NCBI GenBank assembly: GCA_965153455.1
Contig: OZ234496.1
Span: 8,889,863-8,953,862 of the forward strand
Direction of reading: 5' to 3'
Origin: Sphagnum compactum
Taxonomy: Eukaryota > Bryophyta > Sphagnopsida > Sphagnales
DNA length: 64,000 nucleotides
Shown here piece after piece: positions 63,961 through 64,000 of the stretch. Made by a program: the position numbers and the translations under genes. The stretch's first letter is position 1. Each line of letters opens with the position of its first letter. Below the pieces are notes generated by a model, which saw only the letters and a list, made by a program, of their open reading frames with translations, ran no database searches and was not told the origin of the DNA.

Positions 63961-64000
63961 GATGGAAGCGTTTTTACCCATTGAGCTATAAGTAATGACT

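Larger units (their letters stand above)
58230..64000 (+). mobile_element. decayed Ty3/gypsy LTR retrotransposon, truncated by the window edge
   Basis: Order: 5' LTR, tRNA-Asp-type primer site, two accessory frames (58,882-59,199 and about 59,470-59,880), gag with capsid domain and CCHC knuckle, aspartic protease, reverse transcriptase, RNase H, integrase. Protease, RT, RNase H, integrase is the Ty3/gypsy order. In-frame stops, two or more frameshifts, a 20-A run and an integrase deletion make it non-autonomous. The integrase end, 3' LTR and any chromodomain are beyond the right edge. Confidence 0.95.

Noticed and set aside
58230-64000. Endogenous pararetrovirus
   Set aside because: An integrase follows RNase H, and an LTR with a tRNA-Asp primer site is present. 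These are features of a Ty3/gypsy element; no movement or coat protein was seen.
1-64000. CRISPR array, bacterial operon or plasmid origin
   Set aside because: The sequence is eukaryotic, with introns, LTR elements and plant genes. The tandem arrays have no spacer-repeat structure.

Overview
This window comes from a streptophyte nuclear genome, meaning a land plant or a close charophyte relative. The evidence is spliceosomal introns with GT-AG sites, TTTAGGG-type telomere motifs, an NADP-malate dehydrogenase carrying both thioredoxin-regulated cysteine pairs, a chloroplast GC1-type epimerase, a plant SABRE-type giant protein, and plant-style Ty1/copia, Ty3/gypsy and PIF/Harbinger elements. 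I cannot name the species. Gene density is low: six genes in 64 kb, set in AT-rich DNA full of decayed repeats.

Layout. Positions 1-895 hold a decayed 45S rDNA fragment (spacer plus the first ~0.67 kb of 18S). Positions 983-2060 hold a PIF/Harbinger transposase relic. From 4.4 to 7.4 kb lies an intronless NADP-MDH gene with its own TATA box. From 7.4 to 13.95 kb is repeat territory: a tRNA-type SINE head, a trihelix ORF1 relic, and three tandem arrays, the last being a CpG-rich 34-bp repeat just upstream of the next gene. Positions 14,632-27,915 hold a complete 23-exon SABRE/BLTP2-type gene (2736 aa). Convergent to it, 29,473-30,132 on the minus strand encodes an intronless Mpo1/DUF962 enzyme. 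Positions 32,771-35,178 hold a five-exon gene of unknown function (184 aa in my model) with a perfect 29-bp-arm hairpin in its third intron. Positions 36,855-40,576 hold a 13-exon chloroplast GC1/SDR39U1 epimerase including its transit-peptide exons. Positions 42,299-46,393 hold a dead copia element on the minus strand. Positions 52,819-56,233 hold the nine-exon SSU-processome gene UTP7/WDR46. From 58,230 to the right edge lies a decayed Ty3/gypsy element whose 3' LTR is outside the window.

The genes form no operon or pathway. Two are plastid proteins (NADP-MDH, GC1), two are lipid or ER related (SABRE-type lipid transfer protein, Mpo1) and one is nucleolar (UTP7). The most unusual structure is a decayed second copy of the UTP7 promoter and 5' leader. 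It lies about 5-10 kb upstream of the real one and was later split by the copia insertion (41,805-42,298 plus 46,394-47,200, against 51,575-52,830). The window also holds a stop-free 162-nt intron in SABRE, a probable GC-AG intron in GC1, a 12-nt first coding exon in UTP7, and two accessory ORFs ahead of gag in the gypsy element. All calls were made by eye from the sequence; no database search was run.
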